Origin: Pseudomonadota bacterium | Lineage (GTDB): Bacteria > Myxococcota_A > Polyangia > Polyangiales > Ga0077539 | Assembly (NCBI GenBank): GCA_023428035.1 | Contig: JAEYZO010000389.1 | Coordinates: 1-7,496 of the forward strand | Direction: 5' to 3' | DNA: 7,496 nt | Part shown: positions 6,240-7,496 of the stretch, piece by piece | Layout of the letters: every line of letters starts with the position of its first letter | Numbering within the stretch: position 1 is the first letter of the stretch | Program-made: the position numbers and the translations under genes | Notes under the pieces: generated by a model | What the model was told of the DNA's origin: nothing | The model's input: the letters and a program-made list of their open reading frames with translations, nothing else | The model's database searches: none

Positions 6240-6277
6240 GCCGCGGACAACTCCCCGCGGCCCGTACTTTCGGGCCG
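6240..6277 (+). terminator. Two overlapping hairpins after the lipoprotein gene
   Basis: GCCGCGG (6240-6246) pairs with CCGCGGC (6255-6261) as a perfect 7-base stem with an 8-base loop, starting 6 bases after the lipoprotein stop. A second perfect 7-base stem, CGGCCCG (6258-6264) with CGGGCCG (6271-6277), has the 6-base loop TACTTT. They share 6258-6261 and so cannot both form fully. No long T-run follows either stem, so this is at best a weak or Rho-assisted terminator, or a 3'-end stabiliser. Confidence 0.4.
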
Positions 6278-6297
6278 AGACGCGGCCGTGATAGCGT
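6269..6297 (+). promoter_or_regulatory. Putative promoter of the kinase gene (leaderless)
   Basis: TGATAGCGT (6289-6297) reads as an extended -10 (TGn followed by TAnnnT). A weak -35-like TTCGGG sits at 6269-6274, 17 bases upstream. The kinase ATG at 6307 follows the box by 9 bases, consistent with a leaderless transcript. The -35 candidate lies in the 3' arm of a hairpin (6258-6277), so it could be accidental; the -10 box is the better supported half. Confidence 0.5.
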
Positions 6298-6306
6298 GAC
6301 CCTCGG

Positions 6307-7496
6307 ATGAGGAGCAGCCACCAGGGAAACGCCCGCAACACCCTCGTGGGCACCAGCGTCGGCCGCTACGACATCGTGGCCGAGATCGGCACCGGGGGTA
6401 TGGCCTCGGTCTATCTCGCGCGCTCCCGCGGCAGCGCGGGCTTCCGTCGCCTCGTGGCGATCAAGGTGATGCACCCGCACCTGTCGCAGGACGAGCAGTT
6501 CGTCGAGATGTTCCTCGACGAGGCGCGGGTCGCCGCGACGATCCACCACCCGAACGTCGTGCCGATCATCGACGTGGGCGTCGACGACGGGCTGACCTTC
6601 CTGGTGATGGACTACGTCGAGGGCGACTCCCTCGCCTCGGTCGAGAAGGTCGCCGTCTCGCTCCGCCGCCGCATCCCCCTCGGCATCACCCTCCGCGTCG
6701 TGCTCGACTCCCTCGCGGGGCTGCACTCCGCCCACGAGCTCCGCGGCCTCGACGGCCAGCACCTCAAGATCATCCACCGCGACGTCTCCCCGCAGAACAT
6801 CGTGATCGGCGTCGACGGCACCTCGCGCATCGTCGACTTCGGCATCGCCAAGGCCGAGAGCCGCTCGACCCAGACCAAGGTCGGGATGATCAAGGGCAAG
6901 CTGAACTTCATGGCCCCCGAGCAGCTGAAGGCCGGCGCCCTCGACCGACGCGTCGACGTGTTCGGCATGGGCGTCACGCTCTGGGAGGCCGTCACCCTGC
7001 GCCGCCTCTACGCCGGCGAGAACGACTTCGAGACCGCCCGCCGCATCCTCTCGGGGGAGTACCCCCCGCTGGTCGACTTCGACCCGCGCCTGCCCCCTGC
7101 CCTCGACGAGGTCTGCCGCCGCGCGCTGCGGCCCGACCCCGACGAGCGCTACGCGAGCGCCGAGGCCTTCGCCGAGGCCATCGAGGACCAGCTCGGCCAG
7201 CACATCGCGTCGCACCGCGACGTCGCGGGCTTCATCTCCGGCGTCGCGATGCCCAAGCTCGAGCGCGAGCGAAAGGCCATGCGCGACAGCGTCGCGACCA
7301 ACGACGACCCAGACCCCCTCTCGTCGACGGTCGTCGAGTCGGCGCCCGCGATCTTCTCCTCGAGCGCGCCCGCCTCGGTGCTCCCCAACACCGGCGCGCC
7401 CCGGGTGATGCGCGACGAGTCAGGCACGCGCAAGAGCTCCAGGCTGCGTCCGCCGACGCTGGCGCGCATGGCCTTTCGCTCGCGCTCGAGCTTGGG
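6307..7496 (+). CDS. Ser/Thr protein kinase, 5' part
   Basis: An open frame of 396 codons running off the window, encoding a Hanks-type (PKN/Pkn2-like) kinase. Glycine loop IGTGGMASVYLA is at 27-38, ATP-binding K53 in VAIKVM, alpha-C E72, catalytic loop HRDVSPQN (157-164) with D159 and N164, DFG (177-179), the activation segment with Ser/Thr at 185-190, APE as MAPEQ (202-206), DVFGMG (217-222) and a final Arg in DERYASA (R281). All residues for catalysis are present except the usual loop lysine, which is Ser161. The kinase domain spans about 21-295. The following tail (300-396) is charged, then Ser/Pro/Ala-rich, and has not reached a membrane segment when the window ends. It would phosphorylate Ser/Thr in cytoplasmic partners, not identifiable here. 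The ATG at 6307 has no Shine-Dalgarno; an extended -10 box ends 9 bases upstream, suggesting a leaderless message. It lies 72 bases after the lipoprotein stop, so it probably has its own promoter. Confidence 0.95.
   Translation, partial: MRSSHQGNARNTLVGTSVGRYDIVAEIGTGGMASVYLARSRGSAGFRRLVAIKVMHPHLSQDEQFVEMFLDEARVAATIHHPNVVPIIDVGVDDGLTFLVMDYVEGDSLASVEKVAVSLRRRIPLGITLRVVLDSLAGLHSAHELRGLDGQHLKIIHRDVSPQNIVIGVDGTSRIVDFGIAKAESRSTQTKVGMIKGKLNFMAPEQLKAGALDRRVDVFGMGVTLWEAVTLRRLYAGENDFETARRILSGEYPPLVDFDPRLPPALDEVCRRALRPDPDERYASAEAFAEAIEDQLGQHIASHRDVAGFISGVAMPKLERERKAMRDSVATNDDPDPLSSTVVESAPAIFSSSAPASVLPNTGAPRVMRDESGTRKSSRLRPPTLARMAFRSRSSL

Noticed and set aside
4474..7215. 913-codon minus-strand open frame opposite the lipoprotein and kinase
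   Set aside because: It also shows an Asp-Val-rich stretch, but that arises because GAC and GTC are reverse complements, so a sense Asp-Val repeat reads as Asp-Val on the other strand. The kinase and lipoprotein motifs prove the plus-strand coding.

Overview
The window is very GC-rich, coding-dense DNA with G or C at almost every third codon position. It looks like chromosomal sequence from a myxobacterium (Myxococcota, most likely a Polyangiales/Sandaracinaceae-type lineage). That placement is an inference from three features: a lipoprotein with an Asp-every-third-residue linker and MopE-type CNG..DDDCDG..DE motifs, a Ser/Thr kinase with the HRDVSPQN catalytic loop, and genes starting directly behind a TAGCGT-type -10 box. 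There is no sign of a mobile element, CRISPR array, tRNA or rRNA, and no gene-free stretch longer than about 75 bases.

Left part (1-3786): a 3'-terminal fragment of a glutamyl-Q tRNA(Asp) synthetase gene reads rightwards and meets, tail to tail with a 16-base overlap, a leftward three-gene run. In transcription order that run is a type II NADH dehydrogenase (starts 3786), a small SAM- and metal-dependent O-methyltransferase, and D-alanine--D-alanine ligase. The spacers are 9 and 43 bases, so one transcript is likely. The three products serve respiration, methylation of an unknown substrate and peptidoglycan precursor synthesis, so they do not form an obvious single pathway.

Right part (3787-7496): a short divergent promoter region (about 73 bases) separates that run from a rightward set. 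The first gene encodes a 281-residue protein I do not recognise. Its stop overlaps by 4 bases the GTG start of a 510-residue exported lipoprotein, which has a textbook Shine-Dalgarno sequence, so the two are probably translationally coupled. The lipoprotein has a lipobox Cys, a long Asp-Val-Pro linker with a 54-base internal duplication, two MopE-type motifs (the second degenerate), a PKD-like segment and a Cys-rich beta domain. After a 72-base spacer with two overlapping hairpins comes a Ser/Thr protein kinase whose domain is complete but whose C-terminal tail runs off the window.

I do not see a clear new defence or biosynthetic system. The most interesting points are the uncharacterised protein/lipoprotein pair, the Asp-triad linker, and the contrast between apparently leaderless starts and one perfect Shine-Dalgarno sequence.
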